Shown: one piece after another, positions 1 to 8,458 of the stretch
How positions within the stretch are numbered: the stretch's first letter is position 1
How the letters are laid out: each line of letters opens with the position of its first letter
Source of the DNA: Chrysochromulina tobinii
Lineage: Eukaryota > Haptophyta > Prymnesiales > Chrysochromulinaceae
Assembly: GCA_001275005.1 (NCBI GenBank)
Contig: JWZX01001729.1
Span: 1-21,708, forward strand
Length of the DNA stretch: 21,708 nucleotides
Direction of reading: 5' to 3'
Translations under genes and position numbers: made by a program
Notes under the pieces: model-generated
The model's input: only the letters and a program-made list of their open reading frames with translations
Database searches by the model: none
What the model was told of the DNA's origin: nothing

Positions 1-2
1 CG

Positions 3-774
3 CCGCTACCCCCTCCTTCACCGCCGCCCTTTCCGCCCAACGCAGCGCCGGTGCCGTGTCCGCCCTCGCCGCCGCCGCCCTCGCCCTCGCCGCCACCGCC
101 CTCGCCGCCACCGCCTTCACCACCACCGCCTTCACCACCACCGCCTTCACCACCACGGCCTTCTCCCCCCCCCGTTCCCGCCAGGTTCGGCACCATCTCC
201 GAGTCCACCCGCGCCGCCGCCCTTGCACCCGTCACCTTCGGTCCCGCCCTCGCCGCCCCCACCGCCGGCGCCACCCCAGGCGCCTGGTGGCGGCAACGCC
301 GTCCTGAGCAGCGGTCTGCTGTACGCGGGCATCGGGGTGGCTGGCGTCGTATTGATCTTAGGCATCGCGCTGACCTGCCGACGCCGTGGCGGCAGCACGC
401 CGAGCACAGCGCCCCGCGGCGGCACGAAAGTCGTAACTGCACAAGCCGCCGCCGCACAAAAAGGCAAGCAGCTGCCCAATGCCGCCAAGGGTGCTGGCGC
501 GCCCGCGGCGGCGCCTCTGCCCATAGGAAAGGGCCCTGCCACGGTAGCCGGTGCTCTCAAGGGTGGTGCCGCTGCCCCTTTCAAGGCCGTCATCCCGCCT
601 GCCCCCCCCGGCAAGGCCGCCGCCCCGGCCGCCGCCCCGGCCGCCGCCCCCCCCGGCAAGGCAGCAGCCACTCTGCAGGGAGTTGCAACCGCGGCCACCG
701 CTGCAACCGCATCAAAGGGCGCGCCGCCGGCCGCGAAGCCCCCACCCCCGCGACCCGGTACCGGGAAGAAGTGA
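3..774 (+). CDS. Proline-rich membrane-anchored protein, 5' partial, with frame break
   Basis: The gene runs in from the left edge. Positions 3 to about 173 read as an uninterrupted run of Ser-Pro-Pro-Pro-Pro units, the pattern of algal pherophorin or extensin-type wall proteins. After a run of nine C at 165-173 the sensible frame moves by one base: from 174 the chain continues as a Pro/Ser-rich stretch, then a hydrophobic segment (about 310-384, GLLYAGIGVAGVVLILGIAL), a basic stop-transfer CRRRG, and an Ala/Pro/Lys-rich tail of about 125 residues ending at TGA 772-774. Eight C instead of nine would make one open frame. I infer a cell-surface protein with a Pro-rich ectodomain, one membrane span and a low-complexity cytosolic tail. 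No globular domain is visible, so function is unknown. The start codon lies outside the window. Confidence 0.6.
   Translation, partial: RYPLLHRRPFRPTQRRCRVRPRRRRPRPRRHRPRRHRLHHHRLHHHRLHHHGLLPPPFPPGSAPSPSPPAPPPLHPSPSVPPSPPPPPAPPQAPGGGNAVLSSGLLYAGIGVAGVVLILGIALTCRRRGGSTPSTAPRGGTKVVTAQAAAAQKGKQLPNAAKGAGAPAAAPLPIGKGPATVAGALKGGAAAPFKAVIPPAPPGKAAAPAAAPAAAPPGKAAATLQGVATAATAATASKGAPPAAKPPPPRPGTGKK
74..160 (+). repeat. 15-bp coding minisatellite, Ser-Pro4 units
   Basis: Tandem 15-bp units of the type ccttcaccaccaccg encode SPPPP. The last three units are nearly identical and earlier ones differ mainly by synonymous third-position changes. Slippage here would change ectodomain length without breaking the frame. 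Confidence 0.7.
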
Positions 775-968
775 GCCCCACTCAACGTTATTCGTTGGTC
801 TCGATCCAACAGTAGAGCTCTGAGAGAGCTGCAACCCAACAGCCTCTGCGATCCAGACCGCACGGTCTAAACCAACTCACAAAAGTATGTTTTGGCGCCA
901 GATCTGCGGGATTGGGCTGTAAGTTGCAACTTCAGCAAACTAAGCCTAAAATAGAAAATCGCGAGGAA

Positions 969-1863
969 ATGGCTCTGAAAAGACGAGAAGAGGACTGGAG
1001 GACAGACCGCCGAAAGACGCCGCCTAAGTACAAAACCTACCCCACCCCCTCAAGGGACAGCGACAAGCGCATGATGGCGAGGTTCCTGGCTCTGACCGCG
1101 ACCGAGGGTGGCTTGATGAAGTGGAACAAGGAGCCTGTGCCATTCTTGGTGGCGCTGCAAATAGGGTGGAACCTACCGATGGACGTGGTAGGTGCGGGAG
1201 TATATGGTGGCATCGTCAAGCGCGACTCGAATGGCAAGATCATCATCGGCGATGAGTGGCCGGAGGACAATCGCGCACCCCCCGCGCACAACCCGGTTCA
1301 CTCGACCGGCCCGTACCTGGACTTCTCCAAGCTGACGCAGGAGAGCCGCGGTTACACCAAGATTGCGACCGTGATCATGGCGGGCAAGGTGGCGAAGCTC
1401 GAGGCGCTGCTCGAGAGCGCGGGCAGCGAGCAGGAAAGGAGGACGCTTGCCAATCTCGTCATGTCGGGCGGCGCGCGGCCGCTTCATATGTGCGGCATGA
1501 GTCGTGGAGGCGACTCGACCGAGCTCATTCGCACCCTGATCAAGGTGAGACTGCACGCCGCCTGTCGCCCTTCCCTTGCCAGTCCCATGCCAGCCCCATG
1601 CCCGCTCGCGTGTGCTCATTTGCACCGCCCGGCCGCCCCCCCCTCTCCACGCGCGCCCGCAGTACGGCGCCGACGTGAACGCAAAGGATAATTACGAGAT
1701 GACGCCGATGGATCGGCTTGCGTCCAACTCGGTCACTGGCAACGAGCTGCTCCGGGGGCACGGCGCCGTGCCTGGGCGCAGGCTGCCGCGCGGCGTGCCC
1801 GACTGGACGGCCGACGAGTTCGATTACACGGGGCCGGGCGAGACCGGTGGCGAATACTTTTGA
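969..1863 (+). CDS. Ankyrin-repeat protein
   Basis: Two exons, 969-1544 and 1663-1863, give 258 residues. The first in-frame ATG is at 969. The N-terminus is charged (residues 1-36), followed by an unrecognised region of about 90 residues. Ankyrin repeats begin near residue 130 (YTKIATVIMAGKVAKLEALL), continue with RPLHMCGMSRGG...ELIRTLIK, and pass across the intron into YGADVNAKDNYEMTPMDRLAS. The split is typical: the intron sits between the second helix (TLIK) and the next loop (YGADVNAKD), and splicing restores an ankyrin consensus, which strongly supports the gene model. Ankyrin repeats bind proteins; no catalytic domain is seen and the partner is unknown. Exon 1 read through without splicing gives low-complexity Pro/Ala sequence. 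Confidence 0.8.
1545..1662 (+). other. Intron of ankyrin gene (phase 0, 118 bp)
   Basis: Donor AAG|GTGAGA, acceptor CCCGCAG|TAC. It has a C-rich 3' half and repeated ccagccccatgcc-like segments, and lacks the CTGATG repeats of other introns here. Removing it joins two halves of an ankyrin repeat in frame. Confidence 0.85.
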
Positions 1864-2229
1864 GGGCGGTGACAGCACCCTCACCTTGAGCCAAGCACGT
1901 CTCCAGGATGGCGACGCGCGGTCAGTCAATCAGTCGGTCATGTCGCGGCCCCACCCGCGCGCGCGCACCCCCCTTCGTCTCAAAGTAGGACGACGTGAAG
2001 TCGTACTGTCTTTGTACATAGTACTCTTAAGAGTGCCTTCGTTCCGGCAGGACTAGCGGCTTGCAGTTCATGGCACAGGCCCATAATTGCAGTCGTCAAA
2101 GGTGGGCCGTCCGTAACAGGGAGTCCACTCGATGACGAGAGCAATTGCTACAAGTAATTTCTTTTTTCTGCCGAAAACTGTCGACCCGCACCCGGTGGAC
2201 TGCGGTGCTTTCGACGCAGCACCGCCGTC
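1864..2229. other. Intergenic region, 366 bp
   Basis: Holds the 3' end of the ankyrin gene and the upstream region of the next gene. The only visible structure is a perfect 12-bp palindrome ACTCTTAAGAGT (2023-2034), with a small hairpin-capable stretch just upstream (acgac-gtgaa-gtcgt). No clear TATA box or RNA gene. Confidence 0.5.
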
Positions 2230-4179
2230 ATGTCGTCGGGTGCTACTTTGTACGCTGCCTCCGAGGACGATGAAAGCTACTCGTACACCGCAGCCACCAA
2301 CTCCACGCGCCGCTCGGCGAATTCTCCGGAGCAGCAGCGCGCCGCTCCTGCTCGTCCTTCGCCAGTGCGGGAGTCACGGGACGATGCGGAGAGCGTGTGC
2401 AGCGACAGCTCGTACAGCTATTACAGCTCCGAGGCTGACTCGCGACGCACCGACGCCTCGACAGGCCAGGAGACTGGGCGACGCACGGTCAACGGCAGCA
2501 GCCTGGTCGAGTGGCTCTCGCTCGCCTCGTTCATCGCAACGTCCGCCTTCCGCGCAGCGGCGGCACCAGCGCCGAAGAAAACGGAGCTGATGCCGCGTGG
2601 TCTGCTCTACACGCCGCGTGAAGCGCCGCGCCCGCGCCGCCGTGCGGGTCGGATGGGGTCGCACGGTCGCATCGCCGCCATCCCATGGCATGAGATGGTG
2701 ACGATCAAGGAGACACTGCTCGGCCAGATGGAAGGGACGGCGAGCGCGGAGGAGCGGCTCGACGAGCGTGCGGCCGTGGGCGTCCAGTACGCCGCCGCGC
2801 TGCAGCGCGCGGGCGCTCAACTCGACGCGGCCATTGCTGAGCTTCTGACGGTTGTTGAGAGGGACGCCTCAGAGGAGAGGACTATCACGGCACAGCTGCA
2901 GGCGCAGCTTGGGGAAGTCGAGCGTGAGCGAAGCGCGCTCGCCCGCGATGCGCTCCCGCCCAGCATGCATGTGCTCACCACGACGCTCTCACTTCCCCAC
3001 AGGTGAGCGAAGCGCGCTCGAAGCCGAGCGCCGCGCACGCAACGAGCACCGGCAGCGCCTGCAGCAGATCAAGGCCGTGACGAAGAGCAGCGCAGATGCA
3101 TCGACGGCCGCGTCGTCGGCGGCGGCTGCGGCGGGTGAGGCAATAGCAAGGGAGCAAGCGACGAAGCTCGATGCCGCAAGGAAGCGCGTTCAGGCCGCGC
3201 GACACGTGGCCGCGGTGCAATCCCTCGTGCTCGCGACCGAGATACGCAATCTCCAAGCCGAGCTGCGATCTGCGGTAGCGCTCGCGGCCGCAGCAGGGTC
3301 GTACGGCTCGCCCGGCGGCAGCTCGCTGTCCGCAGGTGAAGTGTCACCAGTGTCAGTGGCGCGTCGTCTGCTGCCCCTCCGCCCCTCCGCCCAGAGTGAC
3401 TCGCCAGTGCCGGCGGATGAGATTGCGGCCGTGGGCTCCAATCCAAGCTCGCCCGTCCCGATGAATCTCGCGGCGCGGATCGAGGCGCGGCGGCGCGCGG
3501 AGGTTCGTTGATTGAGCTCGCACCTCGAGTGCCTGGGTGATGACCTTGGACACCTCTGATATCATTAGATTCCCTTTGAGAACTTTGAGGGCATCTGCTC
3601 ACGTCGGATGACCTCCCTCATCAGGCGCGTGAGGAGCTCGCGTTGCTCGAGCAGATCGCGGCGATGGAGGCGGAGTTTGTGCATCGCAGAGCGCCGCCAC
3701 TGCTCCGCGCGCCCGCGCTCGTCGCGCGCTGGAGGCGGTTACAGCAGGGCGAGGCATTCGAGCTGCTGAGCGGCGCAGATGGTCGTGGTTGGGGTTCCCC
3801 GGTTTGGGTGAGCCTCTCCTCCGATCTCTCGCGCCTCGAGATCGCGAGATCGCGCGGAGGTGCCGTGCTGCACATCGTCCGCCTCGGGGGTGTGGTCCAC
3901 CTCGTCTTTGGTGAAGAAGCATGCGCCCTCATTCGGGACGGCCGTTCGGTGCCCGCGCGCCGCGCCGCGCTCCGCCTGAGTTTCGTCAGGCTGAGCGAGC
4001 CCGCGGTGAATCTCGGAGCGGCCGAGATCGCGCAGCTGAGCTTCTGGATCGTGAGCCTGCAGGAGCTCACGAGCGCGCCCGTCAACGAGCGCGTCACGCG
4101 TGGGGCCGTGCTCTGGCGCACCGCCGCGACCCTGTACCGCGCAAGCGTGCGATCTCGTCGTGCTGTAGGGTCTTCTTAG
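2230..4179 (+). CDS. Coiled-coil protein with PH-like C-terminal domain
   Basis: Three exons, 2230-2923, 3003-3502 and 3625-4179, give 582 residues from the ATG at 2230. Residues 1-95 are acidic and Ser/Tyr-rich, probably disordered. A long Ala/Glu/Arg coiled coil runs from about 157 to 345 and is restored exactly across intron 1 (LGEVER joined to ERSALEAERR). Intron 2 joins EARRRAE to AREELALLEQ, again helical. The last 150 residues (GEAFELL, then WVSLSSDLSRLEI, a beta-rich middle, then FWIVSLQEL) have the spacing of a PH-like domain: a strand ending in LSxDxxxL and a final amphipathic helix with an invariant Trp. PH domains bind phosphoinositides or proteins, so a membrane-associated scaffold is plausible, but this is inference from the motif pattern. 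The stop codon lies 1 bp before a tandem repeat. Confidence 0.75.
2924..3002 (+). other. Intron 1 of coiled-coil/PH gene (phase 1, 79 bp), flanked by 18-bp direct repeat
   Basis: Donor GAGC|GTGAGC, acceptor CCCCACAG|GTGAGC. The first 18 bases of the intron (gtgagcgaagcgcgctcg, 2924-2941) are repeated exactly as the first 18 bases of the next exon (3003-3020). GT-AG placement and the coiled-coil frame fix the junctions. Confidence 0.85.
3503..3624 (+). other. Intron 2 of coiled-coil/PH gene (phase 0, 122 bp), CTCATCAG type
   Basis: Donor GAG|GTTCGT, acceptor CCTCATCAG|GCG. The interior holds gggtgatgacc and cctctgatatc, weaker versions of the CTGATG repeat seen in other introns. In-frame stops at 3509-3511 show that it must be removed. 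Confidence 0.8.
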
Positions 4180-4513
4180 CTACGCGGTCGTGTGCTTCGA
4201 GGCGCCGTGCTTGGTTCGTCACTCTGCAGCGTGGATCCTAATTTGGTTGTTTAGGGCTACTCCACTCAATGGATCTCTCATTGATTCATACGCGGTCGTG
4301 TGCTTCGAGGCGCCGTGCTTGGTTCGTCACTCTGCAGCGTGGATCCTAATTTGGTTGTTAAGGGCTACTCCACTCAATGGATCTCTCTTGATTCATATTT
4401 TTTTCTTGATTGCGTGCGACCATCGCGTTCCTTTCTCGAGTATATTCAAGCCGCTCCGTCATCGGCGTGACCGGCTGACGCGGAGGCTGCGCGTAGCCTC
4501 TTTCCTAGCCGGC
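4180..4513. other. Intergenic region, 334 bp
   Basis: Made up mostly of the 108-bp tandem duplication, followed by a T-rich stretch (4395-4408) and gagtatattcaag at 4438-4450, a weak TATA-like element upstream of the next ATG. An open frame passes through the repeats because 108 is divisible by three, but I do not regard it as coding. Confidence 0.5.
4181..4395. repeat. Two tandem copies of a 108-bp repeat
   Basis: Copy 1 is 4181-4288 (108 bp) and copy 2 is 4289-4395 (107 bp). They differ by one substitution (ttgtttag versus ttgttaag) and one deleted base. The array begins right after the stop codon at 4177-4179 and ends in an AT-rich stretch. It probably lies in the 3' untranslated region. 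Confidence 0.9.
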
Positions 4514-5083
4514 ATGAGGGGTGCGACAAGCCCGCAGCAAGATCGCCACAGGATCGAATACTCAGAGGGCTATACGGGCTATGTTTCCGGGCGGGGTGCC
4601 AGCCAGATCCACAGCACAAACGCGATGATGCGCTCTGCCGACGTGCTAGTAGCGATCCACAAACCGTCACTCGTCCAGCCCTCAAGTCCGCTCTCCTCAC
4701 CAGTCCAGCGCTCGAATCCGCTCTCCTCACCGGTCAGGAGCGGCGCGGCGATGATCGGCGTCGCAGCCGCACTGCCGCCACCGCCTGCTGCTGCTATCAC
4801 AGATGAGATGAAGGCCGAACTGGCCAAGTTGAAGGACCTCTTCGACGGTGGGCTCCTCCCGGAGCACCTCTATGAAGCGAAGCTCAAGATGATGCTCGGC
4901 CTGCCGTCTGCATTGCCAGCAACAACGGAGTACACTACTCCTGACTCACCGAATGGTTTGCCTCCCGTAGGCTACGCGCGGATCGAAGGCGTCGAGGGCT
5001 ACTCGGGCAATCGGTCGAGATCATCCTCGCGGGAAATCTGCAGCGCCGTGCCCTTGCACGTCGCCAACTGGGGGCACTTGTGA
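4514..5083 (+). CDS. Small protein with SHOCT-like segment
   Basis: 189 residues from the ATG at 4514; the frame is open further upstream, but only through the 108-bp repeats. Residues 53-75 carry a tandem duplication (VQPSSPLSSP, VQRSNPLSSP). Residues 96-130 (ITDEMKAELAKLKDLF then DGGLLPEHLYEAKLKMML) match the shape of SHOCT domains: a helix, a Gly turn, and a second helix with the E-[FY]-x-x-K-K pattern. SHOCT is a short C-terminal oligomerisation module found widely in bacteria. A short motif recurs: IEYSEGYTG near residue 14 and IEGVEGYSG near residue 155. No signal peptide or membrane span. Function is unknown; it may be a scaffold or small regulatory protein. An upstream exon cannot be excluded. 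Confidence 0.55.
   Translation: MRGATSPQQDRHRIEYSEGYTGYVSGRGASQIHSTNAMMRSADVLVAIHKPSLVQPSSPLSSPVQRSNPLSSPVRSGAAMIGVAAALPPPPAAAITDEMKAELAKLKDLFDGGLLPEHLYEAKLKMMLGLPSALPATTEYTTPDSPNGLPPVGYARIEGVEGYSGNRSRSSSREICSAVPLHVANWGHL
4683..4737 (+). repeat. 30-bp coding tandem repeat (2 units)
   Basis: Two units, each containing tccgctctcctcacc, encode VQ-x-S-x-PLSSP. This is an in-frame duplication inside the SHOCT-like gene. Confidence 0.6.
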
Positions 5084-5690
5084 GGCCGTGTGAGGGAGAG
5101 GGGCAACCCTCCTTTGTCTCACAGGTCTACGTCAGGTAGATGAACCACCGACGACCCCCGAACGACATTCTAACCATTCTAACCGAGTGCGTCCTCGTCA
5201 TCCCTCCTCGGACCAACAACCTGCATAGCCAACCATGATACGATACAACAAGTACGTCGATACAGCAAGCAAGCCAACATTTGCAGCCAACATGTGCAGC
5301 CAACATGCAACAAGCTACCGCGAACACACGTTTCGGAACACACGTGATCTTCAGGTCGGCGAGCAAAGTTCAAGTTCAAGTTCAAGTGTCTGTTGTTTAT
5401 GTAGTAACTTTATTACTTGTTTGCTTGCATGTAACTTGAACTTGAGGTCGGCGAGCATGTCAAGCATGTTGAAAAGAAACAGGAACACGTACTTTCGTAC
5501 TAGGATCACTGTGCTGCGTGCTGGGTCCTATCTGTGTTTTTTTTGTGTTTTTTCCATAGTGTAGGAGGTCTAAAAGACCTGCCTTTTATAGCACAGAGAA
5601 GTTTGCGCCACAGAGCGCATTGGTCGACAACGCAAGCGCGCGCACAGCCGAACCAGCCACCGACTGGACAAGACGACGCTCTCTACTGCC
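5084..5690. other. Intergenic region, 607 bp, with hairpin and microsatellite
   Basis: Contains repeated gcagccaacat units (about 5270-5307), a TTCAAG microsatellite at 5368-5386, and the opposite-strand sequence aacttgaacttgag at 5433-5446, which together could form a hairpin with a loop of about 46 nt. The 13-mer aggtcggcgagca occurs at 5353-5365 and again at 5445-5457, on the outer side of each arm region. Two T runs lie at 5537-5553. The last 100 bp before the kinase ATG are probably promoter and leader. Confidence 0.5.
5584..5590 (+). promoter_or_regulatory. TATA-like element upstream of kinase gene
   Basis: ttttata followed by gcacag, about 100 bp before the ATG at 5691. The position suits a core promoter, but the motif alone is weak. 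Confidence 0.25.
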
Positions 5691-8021
5691 ATGGGTTGCG
5701 TGTTCTCGTCGGGCTCGCGCGCAGCCGAGCCCGACGAGAGGCTCGCCGGAGGCCGAACAGCGCCCGACGGCTCCATGGAACGAACCAAATCTAAGCAGCG
5801 CCGATCCATAACGGGTCTCGGACGGCGCAAGGTCTTCTCTGGATCTGCAGGCGATGGGGAGGAGGTGAACGCAGCTCCAAAGAAGACGCCAAAGACCGCA
5901 CCAGATCGCATTACCTTGCGCGCCGCGCTATGCGAGGGCACGCTGCTCGGCGCTCTCAGCTCGCAGGAGCTCGACGAGATGATCGATTACATGGACGTTG
6001 TCGCGATGCAGAAGGGTCAGGAGTGTGATCTGGGTGGCTGCCTCTGTGTTGTGCTCGAGGGACAAGTGAAGGCCAGCTCTGGTTCGCAGTTGATGGTGGC
6101 GATTAGCGGCGTCGCTCACAAGTATACAACGGGTGCAGTCCTGGGCCAAGTTGGCCTCTTTGATGACAGCGGCGTAGCAGGCGGCTTGCGTGCAGTGGCG
6201 CTCAGTGCCTCTCGACTGTGCAAGCTTCCTGGGACAGCGTATCGACGTGGCATGGAGTTCGCACGGCAGGCACACATCAAGGCCAACATGAAGGTCCTGA
6301 GCACTATTCCCATCTTCTCCAAGCTCTCGATCACGGAACGCCTCCAGATCGCCGACTTGGGCAAGGTGCGCTCCTACCAGGTCAAAGACACCATAGTGCG
6401 TGAAGGCGAGATGGGCTCGACATTCTACATCGTTCGTCAGGGCGGCGCCATCGTCACACGCGGCACCAATGCCGACGGCATGCCACAGCGCATCGACTAC
6501 AAATATCCGGGCGATTACTTCGGCGAGGCATCTCTGTTGGAGGGCATGCCAAGGAACGCCACTGTCATTGCTGACGTGCCAGGCACCGAGGCACTGTGTA
6601 TTGACAAGGCGCTGTTTGATCAACGACTCCTCGGCCCGTTGTCAGAGATCATGGACCGCAGCGAAAGCACCATCCAGCAGCAAATGCTCGTCTCTGTGCC
6701 CCTCCTGAGCCAGCTAACCGCCGAGCGTCGCGATGCGCTTCTCGGCCGCCTCAAACTCGAAACCTTCGCGCCAGGAGCCTTCGTGTTCAAACAGGGTGAC
6801 CTCGGAGATCGACTCTACATCATCAAAGCTGGCGAAGTGGTCGTATCTGTGCGAGACGACGTCGTTGGAGGCGAACGGCCCTTGAACCGACTCTACACCG
6901 GCCAATACTTTGGCGAGCGAGCGTTGCTCAAAGAAGAGCCACGCATGGCGAGTGCGCAAACGGTCGATAAGTTGGAGTGCTACACGCTGAGCAAGAGTGA
7001 TTTCGTCGAGCTCGGCCTGGCACACGATGTCGCATGGGGCCGCCGTTGGGATAGAGAAGACACGCAAGACGTCTCTCAGCTGCAGGTACTCAAAAGTCTG
7101 GGTGCGGGTGCGTTTGGCACGGCCTGGCTCGTAAGGCATCTGAAAACCGACCGTCTCTACGCGCTCAAGGCGCTCGAGAAGCATACGATCAAGCGTCAGA
7201 ATTGGACATCGGTCGTCGTGCGCGAGAAGGATCTGCTCCAGTCACTTAGCCCGCATCCATGCGTGATCACGATGCACAACGCGTTCCAGAGCCCGACCCA
7301 TCTCTTCATGCTCATGGAGCTCGCCCCTGGAGGCGAACTCTTTCAACTCCTCGAGAAAGCTCACCGCTTTCCGCCCGAGCAGGCACGCTTCTTTGCGGGC
7401 TGTGTCGTTCTCGCCATAGGCCACTTGCATCGGCACAACATCATCTTTCGCGATCTCAAGCCAGAGAACGTGCTGCTCTCCGAAACAGGCTACCTCAAGC
7501 TCATTGACATGGGCTTTGCCAAGCGACTCGGTAAGGGCGAGAAGACGTACACGCTTTGTGGCACGCCCTACTATCTCGCGCCCGAGATGATCCTGCATCG
7601 AGGGCACGGCTTTGCGCTCGACTGGTGGACGGTGGGCGTTCTGACGTATGAGATGATGGAGGGCGAGCCGCCCTTCACGGGCGATTCCGAGATGGAGGTC
7701 TACGGCAAGGTGACACGCCTCCAGTACACTTGCTCGCCCTCCCGCTTCACAGAGCCAGCGATTGACTTCATCGCACATCTGCTCAAGAAAGAGCCTGAGA
7801 CACGCCTTGGCAACCTGCGCAATGGCGTCAACGACGTGATGGCGCACGAATGGTTTCAAGGATTCAGTTGGGACGATCTGCTCGAGGGTCGCCAGCCCGT
7901 GAGCTACGTTCCCCCGCCACGCGTCGACAAGGGTGGCGGATCTGCTGCTCCGAAAAAGTCCATCAATCTCGACGAGGTGAGCACGAGCCCTACCGATCGC
8001 GGCTACTGGCCTGGGTGGTGA
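5691..8021 (+). CDS. Cyclic-nucleotide-dependent protein kinase (PKG-like AGC kinase)
   Basis: One exon, 776 residues. MGCVFSS is a strong N-myristoylation plus palmitoylation signal (Gly2, Cys3), implying membrane attachment. Three cyclic-nucleotide-binding regions follow: a degenerate one (about 85-185), one with FGEASLLEGMPRNAT (277-291) and one with FGERALLKEEPRMAS (408-421). The kinase domain starts near 465: glycine loop GAGAFG (471-476), Lys493, Glu512, Met542 as gatekeeper, catalytic FRDLKPEN (587-594), DMG in place of DFG (606-608), activation loop TLCGTPYYLAPE (621-632) and DWW (644-646). A short AGC C-tail ends without a hydrophobic FxxF motif. The order regulatory-then-catalytic in one chain is that of cGMP-dependent kinase. 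Neither binding pocket has the Thr/Ser after the phosphate-binding Arg (Asn289 and Met419 instead) that favours cGMP, so the ligand could be cAMP, cGMP or another nucleotide. Confidence 0.92.
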   Translation: MGCVFSSGSRAAEPDERLAGGRTAPDGSMERTKSKQRRSITGLGRRKVFSGSAGDGEEVNAAPKKTPKTAPDRITLRAALCEGTLLGALSSQELDEMIDYMDVVAMQKGQECDLGGCLCVVLEGQVKASSGSQLMVAISGVAHKYTTGAVLGQVGLFDDSGVAGGLRAVALSASRLCKLPGTAYRRGMEFARQAHIKANMKVLSTIPIFSKLSITERLQIADLGKVRSYQVKDTIVREGEMGSTFYIVRQGGAIVTRGTNADGMPQRIDYKYPGDYFGEASLLEGMPRNATVIADVPGTEALCIDKALFDQRLLGPLSEIMDRSESTIQQQMLVSVPLLSQLTAERRDALLGRLKLETFAPGAFVFKQGDLGDRLYIIKAGEVVVSVRDDVVGGERPLNRLYTGQYFGERALLKEEPRMASAQTVDKLECYTLSKSDFVELGLAHDVAWGRRWDREDTQDVSQLQVLKSLGAGAFGTAWLVRHLKTDRLYALKALEKHTIKRQNWTSVVVREKDLLQSLSPHPCVITMHNAFQSPTHLFMLMELAPGGELFQLLEKAHRFPPEQARFFAGCVVLAIGHLHRHNIIFRDLKPENVLLSETGYLKLIDMGFAKRLGKGEKTYTLCGTPYYLAPEMILHRGHGFALDWWTVGVLTYEMMEGEPPFTGDSEMEVYGKVTRLQYTCSPSRFTEPAIDFIAHLLKKEPETRLGNLRNGVNDVMAHEWFQGFSWDDLLEGRQPVSYVPPPRVDKGGGSAAPKKSINLDEVSTSPTDRGYWPGW

Positions 8022-8458
8022 GCGGGTATGAGCTGAACCCAGATCCGAGATCGGCCGCCAAGAGGCCGGTTAGAGCACGCCATTCAAAGCGAGGGATACT
8101 CTCTCGCTGGCTTTATCAATTAAGATCAGCCAATGCGGACCGTCATGTTTGTGATTGAATGAGTGTTTGGTGTATGTTTGGTGCGCCTCAACTCTATGTG
8201 GCTTGTGGGCTCTGGAGACGGGCTCGGGGCGGGGCGAGACTGAGGCGAGAGCGCAGGGTTTGGACGCCACAGAAGATAAGCACAAGTCTCAAGTGACGAT
8301 TCGTTTGCGCGTTCCGGTTGCGACTTACATGTGAACCGAGCACGAGAGAGGGCAGGAGTTTAAGAGTTATGTGAAAAAACCTATTATCCACCAGGGCCGT
8401 AACGACACGTAATACTATAGTACGACACATGTGGCATACTGTACGGTACATGCATCTA
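8022..8458. other. Convergent intergenic region, 437 bp
   Basis: Lies between the 3' ends of the kinase gene (plus) and the transporter gene (minus) and should contain both 3' untranslated regions. A 10-bp palindrome tactatagta (about 8412-8421) and nearby gtactgtac-like sequence are the only structure seen. No RNA gene or convincing ORF. Confidence 0.5.

Noticed and set aside
147-863. Minus-strand Gly/Ala-rich 238-residue ORF
   Set aside because: Antisense of the Pro/Ala-rich protein; the plus strand has a membrane span and SPPPP units.
4190-4513. Open frame upstream of the SHOCT-like ATG with repeated CFEAPCLVRHSAAW
   Set aside because: It exists only because the 108-bp repeat has a length divisible by three; it has no ATG in good context.
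5928-6623. Minus-strand ORF of 231 residues inside the kinase gene
   Set aside because: Shadow of the cyclic-nucleotide-binding coding region, no domain features.
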